Shown here piece after piece: positions 8,996-18,225 of a stretch of DNA of 64,000 bases (positions are counted from its first letter, which is position 1; each line of letters starts with the position of its first letter). The notes beneath the pieces were generated by a model, which did no database searches, had not been told where the DNA came from, and saw nothing but the letters and a program-made list of their open reading frames with translations. The translations under genes were made by a program, and so were the position numbers. The stretch comes from Paenibacillus periandrae (GTDB taxonomy: Bacteria > Bacillota > Bacilli > Paenibacillales > NBRC-103111), in assembly GCF_022458865.1 (NCBI RefSeq), contig NZ_JAJNMU010000009.1:248001-312000 (forward strand), read 5' to 3'.

Positions 8996-10378
8996 GTGGA
9001 TTACACAACAATGTTAAGTAAATGCAGGTGGTTATTTGTAGGATGTGCGATGATTGGCATGTTAGTAGTGCTTGCAGGATGCTTGCTGCGTCCTTTTCCC
9101 AATGTGCAGGGCACAGCAGCTGGAAACGAGCTGGATCATGTGAATCGGCAATTCTATGATGATTATATTTACTCTGAGCTTGAGCTTGAGATCAACGAGC
9201 AGGAGCGGTTATGGGCTGCGAGTAAGCGGGGCGTGCAAATCCTTATTGATGGAAGTCCGCTTGGAATCGTGAAGGATGAGGAGGCGGCAACCGCTCTGCT
9301 GGAACAATATAAACAGAGCCGTCTGCCTAAGATCGGACTAAATATTGCTGCCTCCAACGGTTCAGGCTTAACGAATACAGCAACCGAGGCATCTGCACCA
9401 GCAGATAAAGCCAAGGTTCGAATTTTGACGGCAGCTATGGATAAGGAGCAGGCCACGGAGCAGCCGGGACAGCTTCAGTCTGCTGAATTCATGCAGCACA
9501 TTGAGCTTGTACAGATAGATATTGAACCGGAGGATATTGAGGATAATGATACTTTACTGGATAAAATTGCGACTGGAGGCGTCAAGCCCTTTATTTATAC
9601 CGTGGTACGTGGGGATTGTATTTCGTGTCTGGCTTACAAATTCAAGATCGATAAACAAGTCATTTATAACAATAATCCGCAAATTCGCAATGACTTGATT
9701 CGTATCGGGGAGCAGCTGGATTTATCCGTGGCCCAGCCGATGCTGACACTCAAAACGGTTGAGCAGCGGATAAGCTCGGTAGAAGTGCCGTTCACTACAG
9801 AATATGTTGAAGATAACTCTTTAAAGGCTGGTGTACAAGAGGTGGTGTCGGCTGGTATTCCTGGGTTGCTGCGGGTTGCAACGAATACGACCCGAATAGA
9901 CGGCGAATTTATTGAAGAGGCAGAAGTGAATCAAACCTGGATTCGATCCGCTACCAAGGCAGTTGTGAAAAAAGGTACAATGATTGCTGCGGGTATGGGG
10001 ACAGGGCAATTCGCATGGCCGGTTTACAGGGCGAAGCTGACTAGCGACTATGGAAGCAGATGGGGAGGCTTTCATCCGGGAATGGATATGGTATCTGAGC
10101 AATCAGGCATTACCGCGTCAGATCATGGAGTAGTTAGCTTTGCAGGCTGGAAAACCGGTTACGGCAACTGCATCATCATTGACCATCACAACGGCTATAG
10201 CACGCTTTACGGACATTTAAGCAAGATTTCCGTAACTGTAGATGATCGTCTAGAAAAAGGGGATAAAATCGGGGTTATGGGCAGTACGGGCAATGCGACA
10301 GGCGTACATCTGCATTTTGAAATTCGTAAAGGCGAGGCTCAGGAAAATCCGATGAAATATTTGGGAAAAGCGAGCTGA
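8996..10378 (+). CDS. Lipoprotein with LysM, G5 and M23 endopeptidase domains
   Basis: A 460-residue exported protein. The N-terminus has a hydrophobic segment ending in the lipobox VLAGC (Cys about 29). A LysM peptidoglycan-binding domain follows near 200-245, a G5-like domain near 265-330, and a C-terminal M23 (lysostaphin-type) zinc metallopeptidase from about 338. The zinc ligands of that family are visible: H and D in FHPGMD (about 360) and the HLHFE motif (about 439). It most likely cuts peptidoglycan cross-links at the outer face of the membrane. The GTG start follows GGGAGG by 7 bases. Closely related LysM-G5-M23 proteins act in cell separation or elongation. Confidence 0.88.
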   Translation: MDYTTMLSKCRWLFVGCAMIGMLVVLAGCLLRPFPNVQGTAAGNELDHVNRQFYDDYIYSELELEINEQERLWAASKRGVQILIDGSPLGIVKDEEAATALLEQYKQSRLPKIGLNIAASNGSGLTNTATEASAPADKAKVRILTAAMDKEQATEQPGQLQSAEFMQHIELVQIDIEPEDIEDNDTLLDKIATGGVKPFIYTVVRGDCISCLAYKFKIDKQVIYNNNPQIRNDLIRIGEQLDLSVAQPMLTLKTVEQRISSVEVPFTTEYVEDNSLKAGVQEVVSAGIPGLLRVATNTTRIDGEFIEEAEVNQTWIRSATKAVVKKGTMIAAGMGTGQFAWPVYRAKLTSDYGSRWGGFHPGMDMVSEQSGITASDHGVVSFAGWKTGYGNCIIIDHHNGYSTLYGHLSKISVTVDDRLEKGDKIGVMGSTGNATGVHLHFEIRKGEAQENPMKYLGKAS

Positions 10379-10501
10379 AAGCAGGAATAATCGGTTATCT
10401 GAAATTTCATAAGAGAAGCAGGCCGATGACCCAGGGCTCCGGTCTATTTGACATGGATTTGCAAATTGTCTCGTGAACCGCTACTCTAAAATGGAGTCTT
10501 T

Positions 10502-11362
10502 ATGAGGTTGTCGAATATGAGGAGGGGGAGAGGTCGCTTGTTTTCAACTCGTTTTTTATGGCGTACGGTTGGGTTGGCCGCGTTGCTGTCAACGCTTATT
10601 TGTGTGTTTGGATTCGTATATGCCATTAATCAGATTATGTATCCGAAGCTTGCTGCGAATAATGATTTAGCGATTCCTGCTGAAGTTGTGAAGCCCAAGG
10701 AATCGCCGCTCGCGTCCAAGGACAAAATTCAAATCGTGGCGCTTGGTGATTCATTGACCGCCGGAACGGGTGATTTATCAGGGCGCGGTTATGTCGGACA
10801 AACGAAGGAAAAGCTGGAGCAGCAGCTGGGCAAGCCTGTCTATATACTAAACAACTTTGCAATTCCCGGATTCCGGACGTATGATGTGCTGAAGGATATG
10901 GATGCCAAAAAAGATATAGGCACTTCACTGTCCCAGGCGGATTTGATTCTGCTGACCGCTGGCGGTAATGATTTGTTCGAGGGTGGACAAGGGGTATTGA
11001 CCACAACCGGGGAGGAAGGCTTTAATCCCAAGGCTGCAGAAGAACGGATGCCTGAAGCCTTACAAAGGCTGGAGCAAATTTTGGACCGGGTCGCCAAGCT
11101 GAATCCGACTGCGACGATAGCTTATGTGGGCTTATACCATCCTTTTCTGGATATGGACCCCAAACGCGAAGGAATTCTCACGATACAAAAGTGGAATACA
11201 GCGGCTTTTGAAATTGCGCATCGTTACCCGAATATCGTCGTTGTCCCAACCTCTGATTTATTTGAGCTGAATTTAGGCAAGTATTTATATACAGACCATT
11301 TTCATCCGAATCAGGATGGTTATGAACGCATAGCAGAACGAATTGTGCAGATTGTTAAATGA
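10502..11362 (+). CDS. SGNH/GDSL-type hydrolase, membrane anchored
   Basis: A 286-residue protein with one N-terminal membrane segment (about 20-42) and an extracytoplasmic SGNH hydrolase domain. Block I reads LGDSLTAGTG (Ser about 84), block III GGND (about 154-157) and block V DHFHPNQDGY (catalytic Asp and His about 264-267). The block I-III-V pattern resembles the YpmR/lysophospholipase-like lipases of Bacillales. Likely substrates are acyl esters of lipids or cell-wall polymers; which one cannot be told. The start is uncertain: ATG 10502 follows a weak GGAG, and an ATG at 10517 is also possible. Confidence 0.82.
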   Translation: MRLSNMRRGRGRLFSTRFLWRTVGLAALLSTLICVFGFVYAINQIMYPKLAANNDLAIPAEVVKPKESPLASKDKIQIVALGDSLTAGTGDLSGRGYVGQTKEKLEQQLGKPVYILNNFAIPGFRTYDVLKDMDAKKDIGTSLSQADLILLTAGGNDLFEGGQGVLTTTGEEGFNPKAAEERMPEALQRLEQILDRVAKLNPTATIAYVGLYHPFLDMDPKREGILTIQKWNTAAFEIAHRYPNIVVVPTSDLFELNLGKYLYTDHFHPNQDGYERIAERIVQIVK

Positions 11363-11387
11363 CATCTCACTTGAGAGAGGTGAAACG

Positions 11388-12350
11388 ATGATAAATCAAC
11401 AGGAAGTTGTGCTGTCCGTCCAAAATGTGAAAAAATCAATCAAACGAAAAGAAATTATTAAAGGTATCTCATTCGAGGTGTACGCAGGTGAAATATTCGG
11501 ATTTCTTGGGCCCAACGGCTCAGGGAAAACGACAACCATACGCATGCTTGTGGACTTAATCGCGCCGTCAGAAGGTACGATTACAATATGCGGCTATGAT
11601 GTCCACAAGGAGCACAATAAGGCCCTTCAGTATGTAGGGTGTATCGTCGAAAACCCGGAGCTGTATACATATTTAAGCGGATGGGAAAACCTGGAGAACT
11701 TCGCTCGTATGCTGCCTGATGTCGGTGAAAAGCGTATTCGGGAAGTCGTAGATATTGTCGGTATGGATGTGCGTATCCATGACAAGGTTCGTACCTATTC
11801 GCTCGGAATGCGGCAGCGGCTGGGTATTGCCCAGGCGTTATTGAATAGTCCGAGGCTGCTGATTCTGGACGAGCCTACGAACGGCTTGGACCCTCAAGGT
11901 ATTAAAGAAATGAGGGAATTTATTCAACAGCTGGCGCAAACAGGATTAAGCCTGTTCGTATCGAGCCATTTACTCAGTGAAATTCAACAAATGTGTGATC
12001 GGGTCGCGATTATTAGTCATGGGAGGGTTATCAAGGTCGGAGAAGTCGACTCCCTGATCGACGAATCGGCAAGTCGTGTTATTTGGCGAGTGACACCTTT
12101 AGAAATGGCTCTGGCTATATTGCAATCCGAAAAGGATGTACAGATTATTGAATACCATCAAGCTGTTGAAGATCACAAGGGCCAAAGTCTTCAGACAGCG
12201 AGTATTGTGACTCAGCTTCGGCCTGAAGATATACCGTCATTGACACGAAAACTTGCGGAGTCCGGCGTATTGCTGTACGGTGTGGAGACGAAAAGCCCTA
12301 CGCTGGAGGATTTATTCTTAAGTCTGACGGAGGGTGAGCGTATTGGTTAG
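11388..12350 (+). CDS. ABC transporter ATP-binding protein, BcrA/CcmA-like
   Basis: A 320-residue ATPase of the drug/antibiotic exporter group. It has Walker A GPNGSGKT (about 41-48), signature SLGMRQRLG (about 138), Walker B LLILDEPTNGLD (about 158-169) and a C-terminal extension of about 100 residues typical of BcrA-type subunits. The ATG follows AGAGAGG. The stop overlaps the start of the next gene, an ABC-2 permease, so the two form an exporter. Substrate candidates (peptide antibiotic, lipid intermediate) are inference only; no sensor kinase sits beside it. Confidence 0.88.
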   Translation: MINQQEVVLSVQNVKKSIKRKEIIKGISFEVYAGEIFGFLGPNGSGKTTTIRMLVDLIAPSEGTITICGYDVHKEHNKALQYVGCIVENPELYTYLSGWENLENFARMLPDVGEKRIREVVDIVGMDVRIHDKVRTYSLGMRQRLGIAQALLNSPRLLILDEPTNGLDPQGIKEMREFIQQLAQTGLSLFVSSHLLSEIQQMCDRVAIISHGRVIKVGEVDSLIDESASRVIWRVTPLEMALAILQSEKDVQIIEYHQAVEDHKGQSLQTASIVTQLRPEDIPSLTRKLAESGVLLYGVETKSPTLEDLFLSLTEGERIG

Positions 12351-13335
12351 CTTATATCCACTCATAAAAAACGAATGTATCAAAATTATTAAAAAACGCC
12401 GGCTGCTGGTCGTTCTACTCATTCTTGCTGCACTGATTCCGATGTTCACTTATGCACAGATGAAGGTCGCAGAAAATAATTTGAAGCAGTTCGGTACGAA
12501 TGACTGGCGGGCAGAGCAGCGGCAAAAAATCGTTGATTACACGCGAAGCATTGGCAGCGCTCGTGTTCCAGAGGAATGGAAGCAGTTCCGCCGCGTCGAA
12601 GTGAAGCTTGCTCAATACTATTTGGATAAAGATGTGAATCCCGCGGAGCCGAACGGGGTAACCTTTACAAGAGAATTCATAAAAAATGCGGTGGGCTTGT
12701 TTATACCTTTGATGATCATGGTCATTGCATCGGATCTTGTATCGTCGGAGCATTCTACAGGAACCATCAAGCTGCTGCTGACAAGGCCGGTGCAGCGCTG
12801 GAAAATTTTGATGAGCAAGCTGCTCAGTCTGATTTTGTTTACATCGCTTGTCGTCATAAGTACGGGGCTGCTCTGTTACCTGATTTCAGGGGTAGTGTTC
12901 GGCTATGGCGGATGGGACATGCCAGTATTTTTTGGATTTACGATTATTGGCTCTGAGGTTGATACGACCTTTGTCCGCCCTGTCGATCAATGGCTATACC
13001 TGATCATGGAATTTGGTCTGGTTTGGTACTCAGCACTGATCGTAGCGGTTATGTCGTTGATGGTTTCGGTGCTGGTCCGCAGTACTGCTGCGGGTATGGG
13101 CTTGATGCTGGCGGTGCTGATATCGGGCACGATCTTGACAAATATGGTATCATCCTGGGAAACAGCCAAATATTTATTTATGGTGAATCTGCGTCTGACG
13201 GATTATTTGACAGGCAGTATGCCACCTATCAAAGGAATGGATTTGCCCTTCTCGTTAGCTGTGTTGACGGTTTGGGGACTTGTCTCGGTAATTGCCTCCT
13301 TTGCTGTCTTCACGAAAAAAGATGTATTGAACTAA
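12343..13335 (+). CDS. ABC-2 type permease, partner of the upstream ATPase
   Basis: A 330-residue membrane protein with the ABC2_membrane_2/5 layout: one N-terminal membrane segment (about 22-40), a roughly 90-residue extracellular loop, then five clustered segments. The region LVSSEHSTGTIKLLLTRPVQRWKIL is the characteristic coupling helix of these exporters. The TTG at 12343 is preferred because GGAGGG lies about 9 bases upstream, inside the ATPase gene; a GTG at 12334 sits directly on that site and is unlikely. The gene overlaps the ATPase gene by 8 bases. Confidence 0.85.
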   Translation: MVSLYPLIKNECIKIIKKRRLLVVLLILAALIPMFTYAQMKVAENNLKQFGTNDWRAEQRQKIVDYTRSIGSARVPEEWKQFRRVEVKLAQYYLDKDVNPAEPNGVTFTREFIKNAVGLFIPLMIMVIASDLVSSEHSTGTIKLLLTRPVQRWKILMSKLLSLILFTSLVVISTGLLCYLISGVVFGYGGWDMPVFFGFTIIGSEVDTTFVRPVDQWLYLIMEFGLVWYSALIVAVMSLMVSVLVRSTAAGMGLMLAVLISGTILTNMVSSWETAKYLFMVNLRLTDYLTGSMPPIKGMDLPFSLAVLTVWGLVSVIASFAVFTKKDVLN

Positions 13336-13354
13336 TAACGCAAGATGATATAAT
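13327..13354 (+). promoter_or_regulatory. Sigma-A-type promoter for parE-parC
   Basis: TTGAAC at 13327-13332 and TATAAT at 13349-13354 are 16 bases apart. The -35 box overlaps the end of the ABC permease gene. The leader then contains a 7-bp inverted repeat, GTCACAG 13373-13379 and CTGTGAC 13404-13410, of unknown role. Confidence 0.6.
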
Positions 13355-13444
13355 GCACAATAGAAACCAGACGTCACAGGTGCGACACATATTTTTTCCA
13401 GATCTGTGACATAACTGGGGCTTTAGGGATAAGGGGAGACTGCG

Positions 13445-15418
13445 ATGGCGGAGCAACTGGATTTGTTAGCCAATACAACAACCACGCGGGCGGAATACGA
13501 CGCTGATGATATACAGGTGTTGGAAGGACTTGTAGCGGTCCGTAAAAGGCCGGGTATGTATATAGGAAGCACAAGCTCTTCCGGACTGCATCATTTGGTT
13601 TGGGAAATTGTCGATAATGCCGTTGATGAGCATTTGGCCAAATATTGTTCGAAGATTGATGTAACTATTCACAAGGATCAATCGATAACCGTTCAGGATA
13701 ATGGACGCGGCATACCGACAGGTATGCACAAAACCGGGATTCCAACACCGCAGGTCGTATTTACGATTCTGCATGCTGGCGGAAAATTCGGAGGTGCGGG
13801 GTATAAGAAGTCGGGCGGACTGCACGGTGTTGGAGCTTCGGTAACCAACGCATTGTCCGAATGGCTGGAGGTCACGATTTATCGTGATGGTAAGACTCAC
13901 AAGCAGCGCTTCGAATACTGGGTTGATGATAAAGGTATTGAGCATGTAGGTGAGCCAGTTGGCGGCCTCGAAGTGCTGGGCAATACAAGACAAACCGGAA
14001 CGAAGGTTACCTTTAAGCCGGATAAAAGAGTGTTCCAGAGCGGGATTGCGGTTACGTATGATACGCTGTACGAGCGGCTGCAGGAGATTGCTTTTCTGAA
14101 CTCGGGCCTTCAAGTGACGATCAAGGACGAGCGCAGCGATAAACAGGAAACGTTTCAGTATGAGGGTGGTGCCAGTCAGTTTGTCGCTTTTTTGAACGAG
14201 GAAAAGACGGTACTGCACGACGTGATCCATTTTACCGGGGAAAAAGAAGATATCGAGGCGGAGATTGCCCTCCAGTATAACGATGGCTACACCGAGACCT
14301 TGGTTTCCTTTGTTAACTCCATACCGACACGTGGCGGGGGTACTCATGAAACAGGCTTTAAAACAGCCTATACCCGTGTCATGAACGAATATGCGCGTAA
14401 AACAGGGATCTTGAAGGAAAAGGATAAAAATCTGGACGGCCAGGACTTGCGGGAAGGCATGATGGCTGTCATTAACATCAAAATGGGCGAGGTTGAATTC
14501 GTCGGTCAGACCAAGGATCAATTGGGCAGCGCATCTGCTCGCGGTGTAGTGGATTCCATAGTTTCCGATAAAATGGCTGTTTTTTTGGAGGAAAATCCGC
14601 AATCAGCACAGATGATCATGAAGAAGGCCGTGCAATCGGCCAAAGCTCGTGAAGCCGCACGGAAGGCGCGTGAGGAAATACGCAGCGGCAAGAAGGGTAA
14701 GAGCGAGAGCTCGAATCTTGGCGGCAAGCTGACTCCGGCGCAGTCAAAGGATTACGCTCGTAACGAGTTGTTTATCGTGGAAGGTGATTCCGCGGGAGGC
14801 TCGGCCAAGCAAGGACGTGATTCCAAGCATCAGGCCATTCTGCCGCTGAAGGGTAAGCCGATGAATCCGGAGAAAGCCAAGCTGCCCGACATTATGAAAA
14901 ATGATGAGTATAAGGCGGTCATTGCCGCTATTGGCGCCGGCGTCGGTCCCGAATTTGATGACAGTGAAAGCAACTACGGAAAAATCATTATTATGACGGA
15001 TGCGGATACCGATGGAGCGCATATCCAGGTGCTCTTGCTTACTTTCTTTTATCGGTACATGAAGCCGTTAATCGATTCAGGCAAGGTATACATCGCTCAA
15101 CCGCCCTTATATAAGGTGACCAAGAAATCAGGCAAAAACAGTGCGGTGCACTACGCGTGGACAGACGATCAATTGAACAAGCTTAACAAAACGCTGGGTA
15201 AAGGAACGGAACTGCAGCGTTACAAAGGCTTAGGTGAGATGAACCCGAATCAGCTGTGGGAAACCACAATGGACCCGGCAACGAGAATTCTATTGCAGGT
15301 ACAGATAGAGGATGCGGCCAAAGCTGAAAGGCGTGTATCTACGTTGATGGGGGATAAGGTGGACCCGCGTAAGCGTTGGATTATCGAGAATGTTGATTTT
15401 ACCGAGTTCGAGGAGTAG
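13445..15418 (+). CDS. parE: DNA topoisomerase IV subunit B
   Basis: A 657-residue GHKL ATPase subunit. The ATP-binding domain shows WEIVDNAVDEHL, DNGRGIP and GLHGVGASVTNAL. The TOPRIM domain shows EGDSAGGSAKQGRD (about 445), PLKGKPMN and the metal-binding DADTDGAH. With ParC it relaxes supercoils and unlinks daughter chromosomes. Pairing with parC and no recF or gyrA/dnaA context argues for topoisomerase IV rather than gyrase. The ATG follows AAGGGGAG. parE and parC are 7 bases apart and form an operon. Confidence 0.95.
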   Translation: MAEQLDLLANTTTTRAEYDADDIQVLEGLVAVRKRPGMYIGSTSSSGLHHLVWEIVDNAVDEHLAKYCSKIDVTIHKDQSITVQDNGRGIPTGMHKTGIPTPQVVFTILHAGGKFGGAGYKKSGGLHGVGASVTNALSEWLEVTIYRDGKTHKQRFEYWVDDKGIEHVGEPVGGLEVLGNTRQTGTKVTFKPDKRVFQSGIAVTYDTLYERLQEIAFLNSGLQVTIKDERSDKQETFQYEGGASQFVAFLNEEKTVLHDVIHFTGEKEDIEAEIALQYNDGYTETLVSFVNSIPTRGGGTHETGFKTAYTRVMNEYARKTGILKEKDKNLDGQDLREGMMAVINIKMGEVEFVGQTKDQLGSASARGVVDSIVSDKMAVFLEENPQSAQMIMKKAVQSAKAREAARKAREEIRSGKKGKSESSNLGGKLTPAQSKDYARNELFIVEGDSAGGSAKQGRDSKHQAILPLKGKPMNPEKAKLPDIMKNDEYKAVIAAIGAGVGPEFDDSESNYGKIIIMTDADTDGAHIQVLLLTFFYRYMKPLIDSGKVYIAQPPLYKVTKKSGKNSAVHYAWTDDQLNKLNKTLGKGTELQRYKGLGEMNPNQLWETTMDPATRILLQVQIEDAAKAERRVSTLMGDKVDPRKRWIIENVDFTEFEE

Positions 15419-15425
15419 ATAAATA

Positions 15426-17861
15426 GTGACGATACCTGAAAATTTTTTACCCGCATTTTTAGAGGAAGTGGTGGGCGACCGATTTGGCCGTTATTCCAAA
15501 TATATTATTCAAGACCGCGCGATTCCCGATGTTCGGGATGGCTTGAAGCCTGTACAACGGCGTATTCTGTACGCCATGTACGACGCAGGCAATACACCGG
15601 ACAAAATGTACCGCAAATCAGCCAAAACCGTCGGTGATGTGATGGGTAACTATCATCCGCACGGTGATGCGTCGATCTATGATGGTATGGTACGTATGGC
15701 ACAGCCCTGGAAAATGGGACATATGCTAATAGACGGCCATGGCAACTGGGGCTCAGTGGATGATGATCCACCCGCCGCTATGCGTTATACGGAAGCCCGA
15801 CTATCGGAAATCGCGATGGAGCTGCTGCGGGATATCGAGAAACGCACAGTGCTGTTTAAAGATAATTTTGATAATTCAACCAAAGAACCGGTCGTGCTGC
15901 CGTCCCGTTATCCGAACCTGTTGGTGAATGGAGTCAGCGGGATTTCATCCGGATTTGCAACGGAAATTCCACCGCACAACCTGCGTGAGGTTATTGATGC
16001 CTGTGTGGCCTTGATCGACAATCCTGATTTAGAGCTGGAAGCACTGATGCAAATTATGAAAGGCCCAGACTTCCCGACCGGAGGCATTATCATGGGCTCG
16101 GATGGTATACGGGATGCTTTTCGCACCGGTAAAGGCCGCATTTATTTGCGTTCACGTACGGAAATCGAACAGCTGCGCGGCGGGCTTCAACAAATTGTGA
16201 TCACGGAAATTCCGTATCAGGTCGTGAAGTCTCGTCTTGTTACAGCGATGGAAAACATCAGGCTGGAGAAAAAAATCGAGGGTATCTCGATTGTTCGTGA
16301 CGAAAGTGGACGCAATGGCATGCGTATCGTCGTTGAATTGAAAAAAGAAGCTGATGCCCAAGGGATTCTTGCGTATTTATTGAAAAAAACCGATCTTCAG
16401 GTCGTTTATAATTTTAATATGGTTGCGATTGTCAATAAGACTCCCAATCAGCTGGGCGTCATCCAAATTATGAAGGCTTACATTGAGCATCAGAAGGAAG
16501 TTGTTACGTTCCGTACCCGGTTTGATTTGGAAAAGGCTGAGGACCGCGCACATGTGCTGGAAGGGCTTGCCAAGGCGCTTAACATTCTGGATGAGGTCAT
16601 CGCCACGATTAAAGCTTCAAAGAACCGTCAGGATGCTCAAAATAATCTGGTGTCACAGTTCGGATTTACCGAGCGTCAGGCAGATGCCATATTGATATTG
16701 CAGCTGTATCGACTGACGAATCTGGAGATTCATTCGATTGAAAAGGAATTAAAAGAATTACAAAAATCGATTGCCAATCTTCGATCCATTCTAAGCAGCG
16801 AAAAGAAGCTGCTCGCCGTAATCAAGACAGAAATGACCGAAATCCGTACGAAATACGGTATCGATCGTCGATCGGATATTCAGGACGAAGTGGAAGAGCT
16901 CAAGGTGAACCTGGAAGTTATGGTCACAGCTGAGGATGTTTATGTAAGCTTATCCAATGAGGGATATATCAAACGGACAAGCAAGCTGTCCTTCACCCGC
17001 TCAGGTGGAGAAATCGAAAAGACAGGCCTTAAAGAGGGCGACTACCTTCGTTATTTGCTTGAGGTCAATACGCTGCAGAATCTGCTGATTTTCACACAAA
17101 AGGGGCAATATTATTTGCTGCCGGTGCATCAGGTTCCTGAATATAAATGGAAAGAAAATGGAACCGCGATTGTCAATATTATTCCTGTTCCAAAGGATGA
17201 CCGTATTATCAGCGTCATTCCGGTGAAGGATTTTAACGAGCCAGGCAAGTCATTCGTGTTCGTTACGCGGCGGGGACAAGTCAAACGTACGGAACTCAAG
17301 GAATACGCAACGAGCCGTTCTATAGGTATTGTGGCTTGTAAAGTTGCCGATCAGGATGCGATTATTAGCGTGAGGCTGAGCAGGAACGACGAGGATATCA
17401 TGCTCATCACGAAACAGGGTATGGCCATTCGCTTCAAAGAAGACGAAGTGAACACGATGGGTCGGGCTGCTGGTGGCGTACGTGGTATTCAGATGAAGGA
17501 TGATGATGAAGTCGTGAGTGCAGAATGGATCAAAGGTGAAGAAGGCGAGCTGCTCGTCGTTACGGATCTTGGATTTGCCAAGCGCTCGCTCATTCTTGAT
17601 TATCCGATTCAAGGGCGTGGAGGCAAAGGAATATTTACCTTCGAATTCAGGGAAGGCGCCAGAGTGAAGCCCAATGGTGCAAGTCTTGTAAAAGCATTTG
17701 TCGTTAAAGAGGAATTATTACTGACAGCGATTTTGCAGAGCGGCAATCGACTTTCCTTCTCATCAGAGAAAACACCGATTGAACAGCGGAAGTCTACAGG
17801 TCGCCAAGTTATTGGTGTTACCAAAGCAGATTTAATTACGGATATGCTGAAAACCGATTAG
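15426..17861 (+). CDS. parC: DNA topoisomerase IV subunit A
   Basis: An 811-residue cleavage subunit. The catalytic tyrosine is in AAMRYTEAR (Tyr121) after the winged-helix domain (NYHPHGDASIYDG). A tower and coiled-coil gate follow, then a C-terminal beta-propeller of repeated blades (for example GYIKRTSK and GMAIRFKEDEVNTMGRAAGGVRGI). It makes the transient double-strand break through which ParE drives strand passage. At the position of the classical quinolone-resistance serine (directly after HPHGD) the residue is Ala82; the acidic position four residues later is Asp86. The GTG start follows GAGGAG by about 10 bases. Confidence 0.95.
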   Translation: MTIPENFLPAFLEEVVGDRFGRYSKYIIQDRAIPDVRDGLKPVQRRILYAMYDAGNTPDKMYRKSAKTVGDVMGNYHPHGDASIYDGMVRMAQPWKMGHMLIDGHGNWGSVDDDPPAAMRYTEARLSEIAMELLRDIEKRTVLFKDNFDNSTKEPVVLPSRYPNLLVNGVSGISSGFATEIPPHNLREVIDACVALIDNPDLELEALMQIMKGPDFPTGGIIMGSDGIRDAFRTGKGRIYLRSRTEIEQLRGGLQQIVITEIPYQVVKSRLVTAMENIRLEKKIEGISIVRDESGRNGMRIVVELKKEADAQGILAYLLKKTDLQVVYNFNMVAIVNKTPNQLGVIQIMKAYIEHQKEVVTFRTRFDLEKAEDRAHVLEGLAKALNILDEVIATIKASKNRQDAQNNLVSQFGFTERQADAILILQLYRLTNLEIHSIEKELKELQKSIANLRSILSSEKKLLAVIKTEMTEIRTKYGIDRRSDIQDEVEELKVNLEVMVTAEDVYVSLSNEGYIKRTSKLSFTRSGGEIEKTGLKEGDYLRYLLEVNTLQNLLIFTQKGQYYLLPVHQVPEYKWKENGTAIVNIIPVPKDDRIISVIPVKDFNEPGKSFVFVTRRGQVKRTELKEYATSRSIGIVACKVADQDAIISVRLSRNDEDIMLITKQGMAIRFKEDEVNTMGRAAGGVRGIQMKDDDEVVSAEWIKGEEGELLVVTDLGFAKRSLILDYPIQGRGGKGIFTFEFREGARVKPNGASLVKAFVVKEELLLTAILQSGNRLSFSSEKTPIEQRKSTGRQVIGVTKADLITDMLKTD

Positions 17862-18025
17862 TCATAGCTATTCGTTTCCGGTTCCAGTTTTTCCGCAAAT
17901 TGCAGCAGCAGCTCCAATACGGCCCACACGGGCATCGAATCGTCGAGACGTTCGAGCCACTGTGGGTCGTTCAATATGCCTCTTTGAATTGCGAGCTGTC
18001 CGATGTGCTGCTTCCAAGTTTCCAT
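17858..18025 (-). CDS. Small uncharacterised protein, 55 residues
   Basis: A short gene convergent with parC; its TAA (read on the minus strand) overlaps the parC stop. The ATG at 18025 is preceded by AAGGAGTGATCAGG, a convincing ribosome binding site, while 21 upstream in-frame codons have no start with a site. The product begins METWKQHIGQLAIQRG and is largely helical with a hydrophobic stretch PVWAVLELLLQF. I do not recognise a family. There is no export signal. That it is real rests on the strong site and the tidy convergent placement. Confidence 0.65.
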   Translation of the reverse strand: METWKQHIGQLAIQRGILNDPQWLERLDDSMPVWAVLELLLQFAEKLEPETNSYD

Positions 18026-18126
18026 AACCTGATCACTCCTTCTTATGATTTGACAAGCTCTGCCGATAGTCGAATGCCTATGCTGCACTATATGTTGAAA
18101 GGCGTCTAAAGTTCCTTTTTTTTATC

Positions 18127-18188
18127 GATTAATGTCTCAAAGTATTTATGGCATTAATCTTTAAAAGAGATCGAGTGGATGATATACT
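18127..18188 (+). promoter_or_regulatory. Promoter of the MarR gene with an 8-bp inverted repeat
   Basis: GATTAATG at 18127-18134 and CATTAATC at 18152-18159 are perfect inverted arms separated by 17 bases. They sit directly before a possible -35 TTTAAA (18160-18165) and a -10 TATACT (18183-18188, spacing 17). An autoregulatory MarR site is the simplest reading, by inference from position. Confidence 0.45.
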
Positions 18189-18225
18189 TAGGAAAAGTAT
18201 GGATCTACAGGAGTGATGAGGCAAA

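Noticed and set aside
13466..14602. Long minus-strand open frame (378 codons) inside parE
   Set aside because: It is a shadow of parE: no ribosome binding site, no recognisable domain, and the plus-strand product has all topoisomerase motifs.
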